Assembly (NCBI RefSeq): GCF_000336955.1
Contig: NZ_AOLI01000017.1
Location: 126,819-175,849, forward strand
Length of the DNA: 49,031 nucleotides
Source of the DNA: Haloferax larsenii JCM 13917
GTDB taxonomy: Archaea; Halobacteriota; Halobacteria; Halobacteriales; Haloferacaceae
Direction of reading: 5' to 3'
Positions 8,383 through 17,104 of the stretch are shown here, one piece after another. The notes beneath the pieces are model-generated. The model saw only the letters and a program-made list of their open reading frames with translations, ran no database searches and was not told the DNA's origin. The translations under genes and the position numbers were made by a program. Within the stretch, counting starts at the first letter, position 1; every line of letters starts with the position of its first letter.

Positions 8383-9674
8383 TACTCGACGACCAGTTCT
8401 TCCTTGTCGGCGACTGCGTCTGCCTCTTCGAAGTCGCCGCCACCGAGCAGGCCGCGAGCGGCGCGTTTGCCCCACTCGACCGCTGGCTGGACGAAGGTGT
8501 CCACGCTCGCGAGCTCGCCGTACATGACACAGGCAGCCTCCATCGCGTAGAGGAGTTCACCCAGTCCGTACTCGTCCACGCGGTCGATTTCGATGCGGAC
8601 GTTCGGGCGACCGGCCGCGACGAGGCTGGCTTCGGTCGCCTCGAACTCGGCGTCGAGGAGGTCGCCGAGCGACGACCCGCCGAGGTACGCGAGGCCGTCG
8701 AGGTCGGTCTCCGGGATGGCCACGTCGTCGCGCTCGGTGGCGCGGACGAGCGTCACGAGTTTGTCGTTCGGACCGGCGCGGTACAGTTGGAGTTGGGAGT
8801 GCTGGTCCGTCGCGCCGAGTGCGCGAAGCGGCGTCTGGCCGAGACCGTCCTTGCCGAGGGATTCGGCCCACAGTTGCGCGAACCACTCGGAGAACGTTTC
8901 GAGGGATTCCGCGTAGGGCATCATCGCGTTCGCGGACATCCCGCGCTCGGCGAGGGCGTAGGAGACCGCTCCGTAGGCGTAGGCGGGCGAGTCGAAAAGC
9001 GAGTCCGAGAGGCGCGCTTCCTGTGCGGCCGCGCCCGAAAGGATTGCTTCGATATCGTGGCCGCAGATTGCTGCAGCGGCGAGACCGACCGTCGAGAGAA
9101 CCGAGAAGCGACCGGGAACGCCGTCCGGAACCGGAAGCGACGGGAGGTCGTGTTTCTCCGCGAGGTCGCGGAGGTTGCCTTCCTCGCCGGTCGTGACGAA
9201 GGTGCGGTCGGCCCAATCGACGCCCGCGTCGGCCATCGCCTCGCGGACGACGAGGAAGTTCGCCAGCGTCTCGGCGGTCGTGCCGGAGCGAGAGACGACG
9301 TTGACGACCGTCTTCGAGAGGTCGAGGTCGTCGAGGAGCGACTCGACAGCCTCGGGGTCGACGTTGTCGAGGTAGTAGGCGTCGACGTCGCTGTCGAGCG
9401 CGTCGGTGAGTGTGGCCGCGCCGAGCGCGCTTCCGCCGATGCCGACAGTGACGATTGCCTCGGGGTCGTCGAACCGGGAGACGGCGTCGCGAATCGCGGC
9501 GGGGTCGGTGCGACTCGGGAGGTTCAGCGCTTCGTAACCGTGTTCGCTGTCGGCGCGGCCCTGTTGGATGCGGTCGTGGGCGGCGGCGACGCGCTCGTCG
9601 AGGCGTTCGAGCGACTCGCGAGAGAGGCCGTGGACCGATGCCGTGTCGAGGACGTTGCCGAGGTCGACGTGCAT
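8382..9674 (-). CDS. pgi: Glucose-6-phosphate isomerase
   Basis: A 430-residue enzyme of the bacterial-type PGI superfamily that interconverts glucose-6-phosphate and fructose-6-phosphate, used in gluconeogenesis and the semi-phosphorylated sugar pathways of halophiles. The SIS-type phosphate-binding loop GIGGSALGA (78-86) and the SRSGTTAETL motif are clear, as is the conserved DQHSQLQLYRAG stretch near the active-site histidine. The ATG at 9674 gives the family length; the long upstream extension of the frame is antisense to the next gene. It is not the cupin-type archaeal PGI. Confidence 0.94.
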   Translation of the reverse strand: MHVDLGNVLDTASVHGLSRESLERLDERVAAAHDRIQQGRADSEHGYEALNLPSRTDPAAIRDAVSRFDDPEAIVTVGIGGSALGAATLTDALDSDVDAYYLDNVDPEAVESLLDDLDLSKTVVNVVSRSGTTAETLANFLVVREAMADAGVDWADRTFVTTGEEGNLRDLAEKHDLPSLPVPDGVPGRFSVLSTVGLAAAAICGHDIEAILSGAAAQEARLSDSLFDSPAYAYGAVSYALAERGMSANAMMPYAESLETFSEWFAQLWAESLGKDGLGQTPLRALGATDQHSQLQLYRAGPNDKLVTLVRATERDDVAIPETDLDGLAYLGGSSLGDLLDAEFEATEASLVAAGRPNVRIEIDRVDEYGLGELLYAMEAACVMYGELASVDTFVQPAVEWGKRAARGLLGGGDFEEADAVADKEELVVE

Positions 9675-9746
9675 GCGAACACGCGCGTCGGCCGGCGTGA
9701 AAACGACACCGGTCGCTTTAATCGCGGCCGCTGCCAAGGGCGACCA

Positions 9747-10280
9747 ATGGCAGACGACTACGGCGGCGTCTTCGGGGCGTTCCCATACGCGTTCCGGCAC
9801 AGCGAGTCGTTGGTGTTCAAACTCTACGTCCTCGTGGGTGCGCTCGCGTCGGTCATCGTCTCGTTGTTCGTCGCCTTCGGACTGGTCGTGCTCATCGGAC
9901 AGACGGCCGCCGTCCCCGGTGGTTCGCTCACCCTCTCGCGGTCGTTCTACGTGCTCGTCGGGCTGTTCCTCGTCGCCCCGCTCGTCGCTCCGGTACTGTT
10001 CGTCGCGCGCCGTCACCGCCGAAGCGGGTCGGACAGTCGCTACGACCTGAGCCTCGCGCTCGCCGGGTTCGTGTTCATGGTGTCAATCTACGTCGGCCTC
10101 GTCATCTCGGTGCCGACCGACCTTCAGACCGCGCCTCAGCCCTTCACGCTCGGTCCAGTCACCATCTCCGCGCTCGTCCCGGTCGTCGAACTGCTCTACG
10201 ACCTCCCGCCGCTGTACGGTCTCGTTCCACCGACCGCGTGCGCCCTGCTGGTTTACGGCGTCCACCGGATTCTTCGCTAA
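9747..10280 (+). CDS. Four-helix membrane protein of unknown function
   Basis: The 177-residue product has four predicted membrane helices (about residues 25-52, 67-87, 102-121 and 138-172, the last partly amphipathic) and an N terminus of the form MADDYGGVFGAFPYAFRHSE. It looks like a conserved haloarchaeal family, but I do not recognise a named domain. It is divergent from pgi with 72 bases between the starts. A TATA-like CTTTAATC (9715-9722) lies about 26 bases upstream of the ATG. Confidence 0.75.
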   Translation: MADDYGGVFGAFPYAFRHSESLVFKLYVLVGALASVIVSLFVAFGLVVLIGQTAAVPGGSLTLSRSFYVLVGLFLVAPLVAPVLFVARRHRRSGSDSRYDLSLALAGFVFMVSIYVGLVISVPTDLQTAPQPFTLGPVTISALVPVVELLYDLPPLYGLVPPTACALLVYGVHRILR

Positions 10281-10292
10281 GGAGACGCCTGT

Positions 10293-10976
10293 TCAGCCAC
10301 CGATAGCTGCGAGGTCGTCGCGGTAGACGTACACGAGTCCCGAACCGACGAGCGCCGCGGCGACGAGCGCAGCGACGGTCGCGTAGTTGGCGCTAGCGGC
10401 CTGTTCTCCGGCGACAGCGGCGAGCGCGAACGTCGGCAGTCGCCCGACGGCGACGAGGACGAGAAGCGTGCGCAGTCGAATCGGCGAGAGACCGGCGATA
10501 GCGCACAACGCGTCGTCCGGGAACGTCGGCAGGAAAAACAGGACGAAGAGGCCGACGACGCCCTGCCGCTGTGCGAAGTCGTCGAAGCGAGAGAGGACGT
10601 CGGCGGCGACGACGCGCTCGACGAAGGGGCGGCCGAACCGGCGTGCGACGAGAAACACCACCGCGCTTCCGAGGACGACGCCAGTCATGCTGTAGACCGT
10701 GCCAGCGACACCGCCGAAGAGGTAACCGCCGACGGAGGCCAGTACTTGCCCCGGAATCGGCGCGAGAATCACCTGTGTGGTCTGGATGCCGATGAAGACG
10801 ACCGGTGCGAACGGTCCCGTCGCGGCGATGGCGTCTCGAACCCACGCCGGGTCCGTGAGTGATGGGACGAATTCGGCGATGGCGAGCGTTCCCACGACGA
10901 GCGCGAGCGCGAGCGCAGACAGGCGAACGATGGCTTCGTTCCTGTCCTCGCGGGAGTCGAAGACGCGGCGAGTCAC
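10293..10976 (-). CDS. TVP38/TMEM64 (DedA-like) membrane protein
   Basis: A 227-residue integral membrane protein of the SNARE-associated/VTT superfamily. The diagnostic re-entrant region PIPGQVLASVGGYLFGG followed by a helix and the Arg-containing FLPTFPDDALCAIAGL segment are both present. Characterised relatives include DedA, TMEM41B and TMEM64, several of which scramble or flip lipids. Its start overlaps the stop of the PHP gene by four bases (ATGA), which places it as the last gene of a three-gene operon that begins with a lipid head-group transferase, so a lipid-handling role is plausible. Confidence 0.87.
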   Translation of the reverse strand: MTRRVFDSREDRNEAIVRLSALALALVVGTLAIAEFVPSLTDPAWVRDAIAATGPFAPVVFIGIQTTQVILAPIPGQVLASVGGYLFGGVAGTVYSMTGVVLGSAVVFLVARRFGRPFVERVVAADVLSRFDDFAQRQGVVGLFVLFFLPTFPDDALCAIAGLSPIRLRTLLVLVAVGRLPTFALAAVAGEQAASANYATVAALVAAALVGSGLVYVYRDDLAAIGG

Positions 10977-11671
10977 AGGAACGACGCGGTCTTGACGCGG
11001 GCGTTCATCGCGTACTTCTTCACGTACTGCTTCGCCGACGTGCGCGTCCCGTTGGCGACGGTTCGACCGGCGCGAATCGCGTCGAGAATCCCCCCGGTCG
11101 TGAGGTCGTCACCCTTCGGAAGCGACACCGTCGTGGACGCGCGGCCGACCAGCGAGGCTTTGTGGGCGTCGCTTCCCCCCGTCCCCGGAAGCTCGTGTCG
11201 CCGAGCATACCGCCGTGCCTGCCCGTTTCTGAACCCCGTGAGCGTGTGGGCGTTGTACACTTCGATGGCGTCAACGTCGGCCGTTCGGATGGCCCGTCGG
11301 GACGCGCCGTGTCGGAACTTCTGGAATGGATGCGGGACGACTGCGAGACCGCCGCGGTCGTGAATCTCGCGTGTCGTCTCCGCGAGTGGTCGTCCGGGTG
11401 ACAGCAACTGGTCGATACCGAGCGCGAGCAGGTGCCCGTCGGCGGTCGACACCTCGACGCCGGGGACGACGTGGACGCCGTACTCGTGGGCGATTTCGAA
11501 CGCCCGCGCGAGGGAGGCCACCGAATCGTGGTCGGTGATGGCGATGGCGTCGAGACCGGCCGCAGCAGCCCGGTCGAGGACCGCTTCGACCGACGTGTGG
11601 CAGTCGTACGACGCCTCCGTGTGTACGTGGAGGTCGACCGAGACGGTCGTCCCGTGGTCGCCCATACTCAT
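10973..11671 (-). CDS. PHP domain metal-dependent phosphoesterase
   Basis: The 232-residue protein shows the PHP motifs DLHVHT (13-18), TDHDS (about 45-49), the central PGVEVS and the late GGSDAHK. These histidines and acids hold a trinuclear metal site in hydrolases such as nucleoside 3',5'-bisphosphate phosphatase and RNase AM; the substrate here is unknown. A Met at codon 3 is an alternative start. It overlaps the genes on both sides by four bases and is the middle gene of the CDP-alcohol transferase, PHP, TVP38 operon. Confidence 0.88.
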   Translation of the reverse strand: MSMGDHGTTVSVDLHVHTEASYDCHTSVEAVLDRAAAAGLDAIAITDHDSVASLARAFEIAHEYGVHVVPGVEVSTADGHLLALGIDQLLSPGRPLAETTREIHDRGGLAVVPHPFQKFRHGASRRAIRTADVDAIEVYNAHTLTGFRNGQARRYARRHELPGTGGSDAHKASLVGRASTTVSLPKGDDLTTGGILDAIRAGRTVANGTRTSAKQYVKKYAMNARVKTASFL

Positions 11672-12366
11672 ACGAGGCCGAACTCCAGCGCGAGACAGAG
11701 GGCGACGGTTATCGCGCCGGCGACGCCCACGATGAGGTGCCCGGCGTCAGTCTTGTACGCCTTGTAATCGGACGTCATGAGCGGGCAGACGGCGATGATG
11801 GTCGCACCGGCGACCCAGCCGTTCCACAGGGGAACGAACTGGAACAGGAAGTAGTTCGCCAGCACGACGAGGTGGGTGTGGACCACGGTCGTCCCGTGGT
11901 AGTACGAGGTGCCCGAGTCGTCGCCGAAGCCTTCGCTGTTGTGGCGAATGAGACGCAGGCCGCCGAACGCGAGAACGACGAACCCGACGACGGAACTCAC
12001 GATGGCGTTCGGTGCCAACGTGACGTGGTACAGGAGTGCGCCCGAGACGAGGTAGGTGAAGATGTCGATAAAGGAGTCTATCTGTCGGCCGAACGCCGAC
12101 GTGCTCCCGGTCTTTCGGGCGTAGTAGCCGTCGGCTTTGTCGAAGGCGAAGCCGACGAGGACGGCGAGGATGGCCCAGTTCGGTTCGCTCGACACGAACA
12201 AAATCGCGCCGACCCACGCCCAGAAGAGCGCGCCGAGGCTCAACCAATCGGCGGTCCCGAGCCGAGAAATCATGTTGTCTCCTGTCGACGACCGCACGAC
12301 CTCGTTCGCGCGTGCGTCGAGTGTGTCCAGTCCCCCGCGGAGCGCTGACCTGAGTTCGTCCGTCAT
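11668..12366 (-). CDS. CDP-alcohol phosphatidyltransferase family protein
   Basis: The 232-residue membrane protein contains the complete CDP-OH-P signature, D-x2-DG-x2-AR-x8-G-x3-D-x3-D, at residues 76-101 (starting DKADGYYARK). Enzymes of this family move a head group or alcohol onto or from a CDP-activated lipid, for example archaetidylglycerol-phosphate, archaetidylserine or archaetidylinositol-phosphate synthases. The exact alcohol cannot be told. Six hydrophobic segments are visible. It is the first gene of a three-gene operon with four-base overlaps. Confidence 0.88.
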   Translation of the reverse strand: MTDELRSALRGGLDTLDARANEVVRSSTGDNMISRLGTADWLSLGALFWAWVGAILFVSSEPNWAILAVLVGFAFDKADGYYARKTGSTSAFGRQIDSFIDIFTYLVSGALLYHVTLAPNAIVSSVVGFVVLAFGGLRLIRHNSEGFGDDSGTSYYHGTTVVHTHLVVLANYFLFQFVPLWNGWVAGATIIAVCPLMTSDYKAYKTDAGHLIVGVAGAITVALCLALEFGLV

Positions 12367-12398
12367 GCCTCTCTACGCGACTCTCTCGACCGATTCAG

Positions 12399-12405
12399 TA
12401 TAAAT
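12399..12405 (-). promoter_or_regulatory. TATA box of the CDP-alcohol transferase operon
   Basis: On the minus strand the sequence reads TTTATAC, 33-39 bases before the start codon at 12366, in a strongly AT-rich stretch. This would put the transcription start about 10 bases upstream of the ATG. Confidence 0.5.
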
Positions 12406-12416
12406 TTAATCTCTAT

Positions 12417-12445
12417 AGTATATATTATTATAAGAAATATATACT
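12417..12445. promoter_or_regulatory. Perfect 10-base inverted repeat in an AT-rich spacer
   Basis: The arms AGTATATATT (12417-12426) and AATATATACT (12436-12445) are exact reverse complements around a 9-base spacer. The element sits just upstream of the TATA box of the CDP-alcohol transferase operon and 28 bases past the end of the GNAT gene. An operator for a dimeric regulator is the best guess; a transcript end for the GNAT gene is the alternative. Confidence 0.6.
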
Positions 12446-12472
12446 AACGTTCCCGAATAGAGCGCTCAATAG

Positions 12473-13057
12473 CTATGGGCTCTCTGAGACGGACCGCCGG
12501 TTCCACGGGCCGATTCGGTAGTACGACCGCGTGCGCTCGACGCGGAACCCGTTCGCCTCGAACGTCCACTGCGACGGGCGGTTGTCGCGGGCGACGAGCG
12601 CGTGGACGGTGTCTGCACCCCGGTTCTCGGCTTCGGCGACGGCGCGTGAGACGAGTGCCGTGGCGATTCCCCGGTTCCGTGCAGCGGGGTCGACGAACAC
12701 CCGGCGGATGTAGCCACCCGGAATGTGAAGCCGTTTTTCCAGCGGTTTGACGTGGTACGTCAGCCCGGGGTCCCCGAGAAAGAGGTACCCAACAAGGTCG
12801 TTTCCGTCGAACGCACAGATTGCCTGTTCGTCGTCTCGGAGTTCGGAGAACGCCTCGTACGTTTGCTCGTGCGGTCGGGCGTCGTCGGGCGCGAGCGCGC
12901 GAATGCCGATAGCGGCGTCCGGTTCGCGACTCGGGCGGTCGTCAGCCGTCTCGGTGACGTACTCGTCCATCTGCGTCCCCGTGATACCGAGGGATTTCAG
13001 CGTCTCGTAGACTCTGCGCGCCGTTTCGGTCCGAGTCAACCGCCAGAGCGCGGGCAT
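12473..13057 (-). CDS. GNAT family N-acetyltransferase
   Basis: A 194-residue acetyltransferase. The acetyl-CoA binding motif A is visible as VFVDPAARNRGIATALV, with the R-G-x-A signature, followed by motif B ending in FEANGFRVERTRSYYRI. About 50 N-terminal residues precede the GNAT fold. The ATG at 13057 is preferred to a GTG at 13093 because a T-rich box (CTTTTC, about 13082-13088) lies 25-31 bases upstream. Substrate unknown. Confidence 0.85.
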   Translation of the reverse strand: MPALWRLTRTETARRVYETLKSLGITGTQMDEYVTETADDRPSREPDAAIGIRALAPDDARPHEQTYEAFSELRDDEQAICAFDGNDLVGYLFLGDPGLTYHVKPLEKRLHIPGGYIRRVFVDPAARNRGIATALVSRAVAEAENRGADTVHALVARDNRPSQWTFEANGFRVERTRSYYRIGPWNRRSVSESP

Positions 13058-13171
13058 CGTCTGTCGGGTCAGCGTCGCGGGAGAAAAGCCCACCGCCGGA
13101 GTGGGTACATGTCACAAACCACGTCGACAGCGCCCGAAACGGGGAAAAGGCGCGATTGCATAGGGCGGGTA

Positions 13172-13645
13172 ATGACCGAGTCCGAACGAGAAGGGACGTT
13201 CCTCGTGACCGCAGCAGACGACCAATCGGCGGTACTGAAAGACGTCCACTCCGGGCAAGTACACACGCTCTCGTCTAATCCCGGGGTCTCCGAGGACGAA
13301 GCCGTCCGCGGAACCGTCGCGCCCGACCCGCCGATGAACGTCTCGTGGCAACTCGTCGACGTCGAGACGCGCTGGACCGTCTCTGTCGAGCGCTCGTCGG
13401 AGTCGCCGACGGCGAACTCGAAAGACATCGCCAGCGACAACCCAGACGGTGAACTCGTCAAACAAGAGCGCGCCGGGACGGGCGAGATTCACGTCCTCTC
13501 GGTCCCCGACGACATGACCGACCAGGCTGTCGACGACATCCTCGACGACCGCGAAGGCCTGCTCTCGCGGGCCGCCCGGCTCGACGTGAACCGAGTCGAA
13601 GTCCGCTCTGCACCGGGCGTCGTGGCCGTCCGCTACATGCCCTGA
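13172..13645 (+). CDS. Conserved haloarchaeal protein, DUF5812-like
   Basis: The 157-residue soluble protein starts MTESEREGTFLVTAADD and has an acidic, Ser-rich middle part and a C-terminal strand region ending VVAVRYMP. I recall similar haloarchaeal proteins under DUF5812, from memory only. The first half (SAVLKDVHSGQVHTL to RGTVAPDPP) looks like a small beta barrel, which could bind nucleic acid, but no catalytic residue stands out. An ATG at 13109 in the same frame is possible; the start at 13172 is chosen because the similarity seems to begin there. Confidence 0.72.
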   Translation: MTESEREGTFLVTAADDQSAVLKDVHSGQVHTLSSNPGVSEDEAVRGTVAPDPPMNVSWQLVDVETRWTVSVERSSESPTANSKDIASDNPDGELVKQERAGTGEIHVLSVPDDMTDQAVDDILDDREGLLSRAARLDVNRVEVRSAPGVVAVRYMP

Positions 13646-13676
13646 GAACGGGCGCTACTGGCCCGAAAGACAGCGA

Positions 13677-14036
13677 CTACTGTTTTCGCTGCGTTCCGGT
13701 GGACGAGGCTGGACCGTCTTTGCTCTGGACGCACCAGCCACCGTTGACGCTGCCTTCGCGTTCGACGAATTCGAGGTCCGTTTCCGAGGTGAGGACTGTC
13801 GCGCCGATTGGTTCGAGGTCCTCGACGCGGAGCGTCAGCGTCAGGGAGTCGCCGCAGCACCCGACGTCGAGGAACTCCTCCCACTCGTCGCCGACGGCGA
13901 CCTCGTCGTGGACGCGTTTGAGATAGTTCACGAACCGGTCGGCGGTCAACTGGTCGTGGCCCCACGCGCTCAATTCGTCGGGAAAGGAGACGACGATAGT
14001 GCTCGCGACCGATTCAGTCGTCGTTTCGAGAGACAT
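13677..14036 (-). CDS. Small haloarchaeal protein with a Cys-Cys motif, unknown function
   Basis: The 119-residue protein has mixed strand and helix propensity, no membrane helix and a distinctive GCCGDS at about residues 59-64, plus one later Cys in GGWCVQ. The C terminus is a polar tail. Adjacent cysteines could bind metal or form a redox pair, but this is only a possibility. It is divergent from secF. Confidence 0.68.
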   Translation of the reverse strand: MSLETTTESVASTIVVSFPDELSAWGHDQLTADRFVNYLKRVHDEVAVGDEWEEFLDVGCCGDSLTLTLRVEDLEPIGATVLTSETDLEFVEREGSVNGGWCVQSKDGPASSTGTQRKQ

Positions 14037-14143
14037 GTGTCACGATTATCGGTCAAAGAGCATGGGTCTATCGCGGGTTCGCTGGGTGTGCGTCAGACCG
14101 CGGGATAAGAAGCCTTATTCAGCATCGCTCTGGACCGGAACCC

Positions 14144-15022
14144 ATGGTCGAGTTTACGGTACCGGAGGTAGATTTCACCCGGTACACGAATCGCCAACTC
14201 GCGGCCGTGCCGCTTACGGTCCTCGCGGTGGCCCTGTTGGTCATCGCCGGGTGGTACGCCATGACCGGCGCGCCGGTCACACCCGGTGTCGATTTCACCG
14301 GTGGCACAGAACTCCGAATCGCGACGGACGCCTCACAAGACGAAGTGAGTGCGGCCTTCGAGGCGACTCCCGAGTCGGTTCGGTCAGTCGCCGCCGGTGG
14401 GAGCGCCGACAGCAACACCTACGTCGTAACGTTCCAGTCGGGAGCTGCGACGACGGCGGATATCGAAGCGCAAGCCGAAGCTGCGGGCTTCGAAGTTCGC
14501 TCTATCGACGCCGTCTCCGCTAGCTTCGGAGCCGACACGCAACTGCTCGCACTCGGTGGTGTCGGCGTCGCCTTCCTCGGTATGAGCATCCTCGTGTTCC
14601 TGATGTTCCGCACGTTCGTCCCCTCCATCGCCGTGGTCATCTCGGCGTTCTCCGACATCGTCATTCCGGTGGCGCTGATGAACCTCCTCGGCATCGAACT
14701 GTCGCTCGGAACCGTCGCTGCCCTCCTCATGCTTATCGGGTACTCTGTGGACTCTGACATCCTCCTGAACAACCACGTCCTCCGGCGCTCGGGTGACTTC
14801 TACGAATCCACCTACCGCGCGATGCGAACCGGTGTGACCATGACGCTCACCTCCATCGCCGCGATGATTGTCATGACGATTACGGCGACGCTGTTCGGCA
14901 TTCAACTGCTCGCCGCCATCGGCACGGTGCTCGTCTTCGGTCTCGCGGCCGACCTGATGAACACCTACATGCTGAACGTGACCCTCCTTCGCTGGTGGAA
15001 GTTCGAGGGGGTGGCCCGATGA
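14144..15022 (+). CDS. secF: Protein translocase subunit SecF
   Basis: A 292-residue RND-type Sec accessory protein. It has an N-terminal membrane helix (about 24-43), an extracellular domain that starts with the conserved GVDFTGGTELRI, and five further helices including GYSVDSDILLNNHVLRRSG, the charged SecF signature in helix 4. SecDF uses the ion gradient to pull exported proteins. The gene precedes secD, the reverse of the usual bacterial order, with a four-base overlap. A TATA-like GCCTTATTC lies about 29-37 bases upstream of the ATG. Confidence 0.97.
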   Translation: MVEFTVPEVDFTRYTNRQLAAVPLTVLAVALLVIAGWYAMTGAPVTPGVDFTGGTELRIATDASQDEVSAAFEATPESVRSVAAGGSADSNTYVVTFQSGAATTADIEAQAEAAGFEVRSIDAVSASFGADTQLLALGGVGVAFLGMSILVFLMFRTFVPSIAVVISAFSDIVIPVALMNLLGIELSLGTVAALLMLIGYSVDSDILLNNHVLRRSGDFYESTYRAMRTGVTMTLTSIAAMIVMTITATLFGIQLLAAIGTVLVFGLAADLMNTYMLNVTLLRWWKFEGVAR

Positions 15023-16584
15023 GCACGCTCCGCGACAACTGGCGTGTCATCCTGCTCGTCGTTGCAGTCGTTGCATCGACGTTCGCCCTGTTTTCGCCCA
15101 CTGTCGGTGGTCAGCCCGCAGTCGGCGAAGAGAACTCCCTGACGAACGTCAAGTACGGACTGCAGCTCAACGGCGGGACGCGTATTCGCGCACCGCTCGT
15201 GGGCATCACGGCCGAAGACGTCGAGTTCGAAAACGAAACCGACCGCGTCGTCGAACAGCAGGTCGCCGCCGAGTTGTCGGGCGCTGACGCTGCGGACGTT
15301 ATCGCCCGACGCGGGGCCGAGTCCAGCACGGTCGAAGTGACCATCGAGAACGTCACGACCGACCAGTTGGCGGCCGCCCTCGACGCAGCGGGGTACGCTC
15401 ACGGTGAGGTTCGAGACGGCGTCACCGAGACGACCCGACAGGAGACGGTCCGTGTCCTGCAATCGAAGATTAACGAAGCTGGCCTCTCTGGCGGGAGCGT
15501 CCAACAGGTGACGACCGCGACAGGTGAGCACTTCATCCTCATCGAAGTGCCGAACCGCGACCCCTCGTCTGTTCGCGAACTCGTCGGTGAGCGCGGGACG
15601 GTCCAAATCGACATCTACTACCCGACCACGCAGAACGGTTCGCGCGTCTACGAGACGCGAGAGGCCGTCCTGACGCAAGCGGACTTCACCTCCATCGGGA
15701 CCGCCCAAGAACCCCAGACGGGTGGCGGCTCGTTCGTCCCGGTCTCGGTCAAAGACGACCCGGCACCGGACTTCCAGCAGGCTGTCAAGGAGACCGGTCT
15801 CGCCCAACCCGGCGGGACGCGGTGTACCTACAACGACGACCCCAACACGACCGAGGGCTGTCTGCTCCTCGTCGTCAACGGTGAGGTCGTCAACGCCTTC
15901 GGGATGAGTCCAAGTCTGGCCGACTCCATGCGTAACGAGGAGTGGGCCGAAGCACCGAGCTTCCAGCTTCAGACGCGCAACACCACGGAGGCTCAGCAGG
16001 TCGCTATCAACCTCCGCGCTGGTGCGCTTCCGGCGAAGCTCGACCTCTCGGGCGACGACGGGGGAACGACCTCGTTCATCTCGCCGACGCAAGGTGAGAG
16101 CTTCAAGAGCGATTCGCTCTTGACCGGTATCGTCGCCGTGTTAGCCGTCGCAGGTGTCGTCTTCGTCCGCTACGGCAAGCCTGAGGTCGCGCTTCCGATG
16201 ATTGTCACGGGGCTCTCTGAGGTGTACGTCCTCCTCGGATTCGCCGCGGCAATCGGCTATCCGCTCGACCTCTCGGTCATCGCCGGCTTCATCGCCGTCA
16301 TCGGTACCGGTGTGGACGACCTCATCATCATCGCCGACGAGGTGATGGCCGAAGGCTCCGTGACGTCGCGGAAGGTCTTCCAGTCGCGCTTCCGCCGCGC
16401 CTTCTGGGTTATCGGTGCGGCCGCCGCGACGACCATCATCGCGATGAGCCCGCTCGCCGTGCTCTCGCTCGGCGACCTCCAGGGCTTCGCTATCTTCACC
16501 ATCCTCGGTGTCATCGTCGGCGTGCTCGTCACTCGCCCCGCGTACGGTGACATCCTGCGCCTGCTCCTGACCGAGGACAGATAA
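15019..16584 (+). CDS. secD: Protein translocase subunit SecD
   Basis: The 521-residue partner of SecF. An N-terminal membrane helix (about 10-29) leads into the large extracellular domain, which contains the SecD signature GLQLNGGTRI, and five C-terminal helices follow, with the GTGVDDLIIIADE element in the conserved helix-4 position. The start ATG overlaps the secF stop in ATGA. The ion-coupled export function is known for the bacterial complex and inferred for this one. Confidence 0.97.
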   Translation: MSTLRDNWRVILLVVAVVASTFALFSPTVGGQPAVGEENSLTNVKYGLQLNGGTRIRAPLVGITAEDVEFENETDRVVEQQVAAELSGADAADVIARRGAESSTVEVTIENVTTDQLAAALDAAGYAHGEVRDGVTETTRQETVRVLQSKINEAGLSGGSVQQVTTATGEHFILIEVPNRDPSSVRELVGERGTVQIDIYYPTTQNGSRVYETREAVLTQADFTSIGTAQEPQTGGGSFVPVSVKDDPAPDFQQAVKETGLAQPGGTRCTYNDDPNTTEGCLLLVVNGEVVNAFGMSPSLADSMRNEEWAEAPSFQLQTRNTTEAQQVAINLRAGALPAKLDLSGDDGGTTSFISPTQGESFKSDSLLTGIVAVLAVAGVVFVRYGKPEVALPMIVTGLSEVYVLLGFAAAIGYPLDLSVIAGFIAVIGTGVDDLIIIADEVMAEGSVTSRKVFQSRFRRAFWVIGAAAATTIIAMSPLAVLSLGDLQGFAIFTILGVIVGVLVTRPAYGDILRLLLTEDR

Positions 16585-16592
16585 CCCACATT

Positions 16593-16616
16593 CACTGACG
16601 GCATCGCCCGTCAGTG
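16593..16616 (+). terminator. Hairpin after secD
   Basis: Arms CACTGACGG (16593-16601) and CCGTCAGTG (16608-16616) pair perfectly around a six-base loop, nine bases after the secD stop codon. A T-run (TTTTT, around 16651) follows 30 bases later, so this is a candidate 3' end or RNA-stabilising stem for the secFD transcript. Confidence 0.55.
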
Positions 16617-16821
16617 GCTGCCCGATACTGATTCTATTTCGACGCCGTTTTTCTGAACTATCTCCCAAAATTCATCCTTGTTTTGCATCAGTATCCGATG
16701 TTGATTATTCTAACATCCGTATAGCGTTCGACAGAATAATATAGAGCCGACCTAAACTATTGATCGAAGAGATACCCCAAAAACCGCCGCCCGTCGGTAA
16801 TCACGGTGCGATACTCGAACC

Positions 16822-17058
16822 ATGGACGATACTCCTCTCCAACACGACGACACGGACGCGAAAACGACGACGCAGAAGGAGCTGTCGCGACTCGGACTTC
16901 CGACAGACAACGTGGAGTACGAGGCAATCGTCGCACCATACGACGACGCGCCCGACGAGTGTACGATCTTCCCCGCCGGGATCTCCGAGGAAGAACTACT
17001 GACGACGTGGATTTCCGCACAGGAAGGCTCGTACGTCTCGCTCGACGAGATGGCGTAA
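16822..17058 (+). CDS. Small acidic haloarchaeal protein, DUF7511-like
   Basis: A 78-residue soluble, acidic protein. The conserved-looking core is ECTIFPAGISEEELLTTWISA, followed by a short tail YVSLDEMA. I recall this pattern from a haloarchaeal family labelled DUF7511. The gene has its own AT-rich upstream region and ends 46 bases before the stop of the converging rnhB. No function can be given. Confidence 0.72.
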   Translation: MDDTPLQHDDTDAKTTTQKELSRLGLPTDNVEYEAIVAPYDDAPDECTIFPAGISEEELLTTWISAQEGSYVSLDEMA

Positions 17059-17104
17059 GCCGTCCGGACGCCCCCACTCGATTTTCGACTCTTTTGTTCA
17101 GGAT

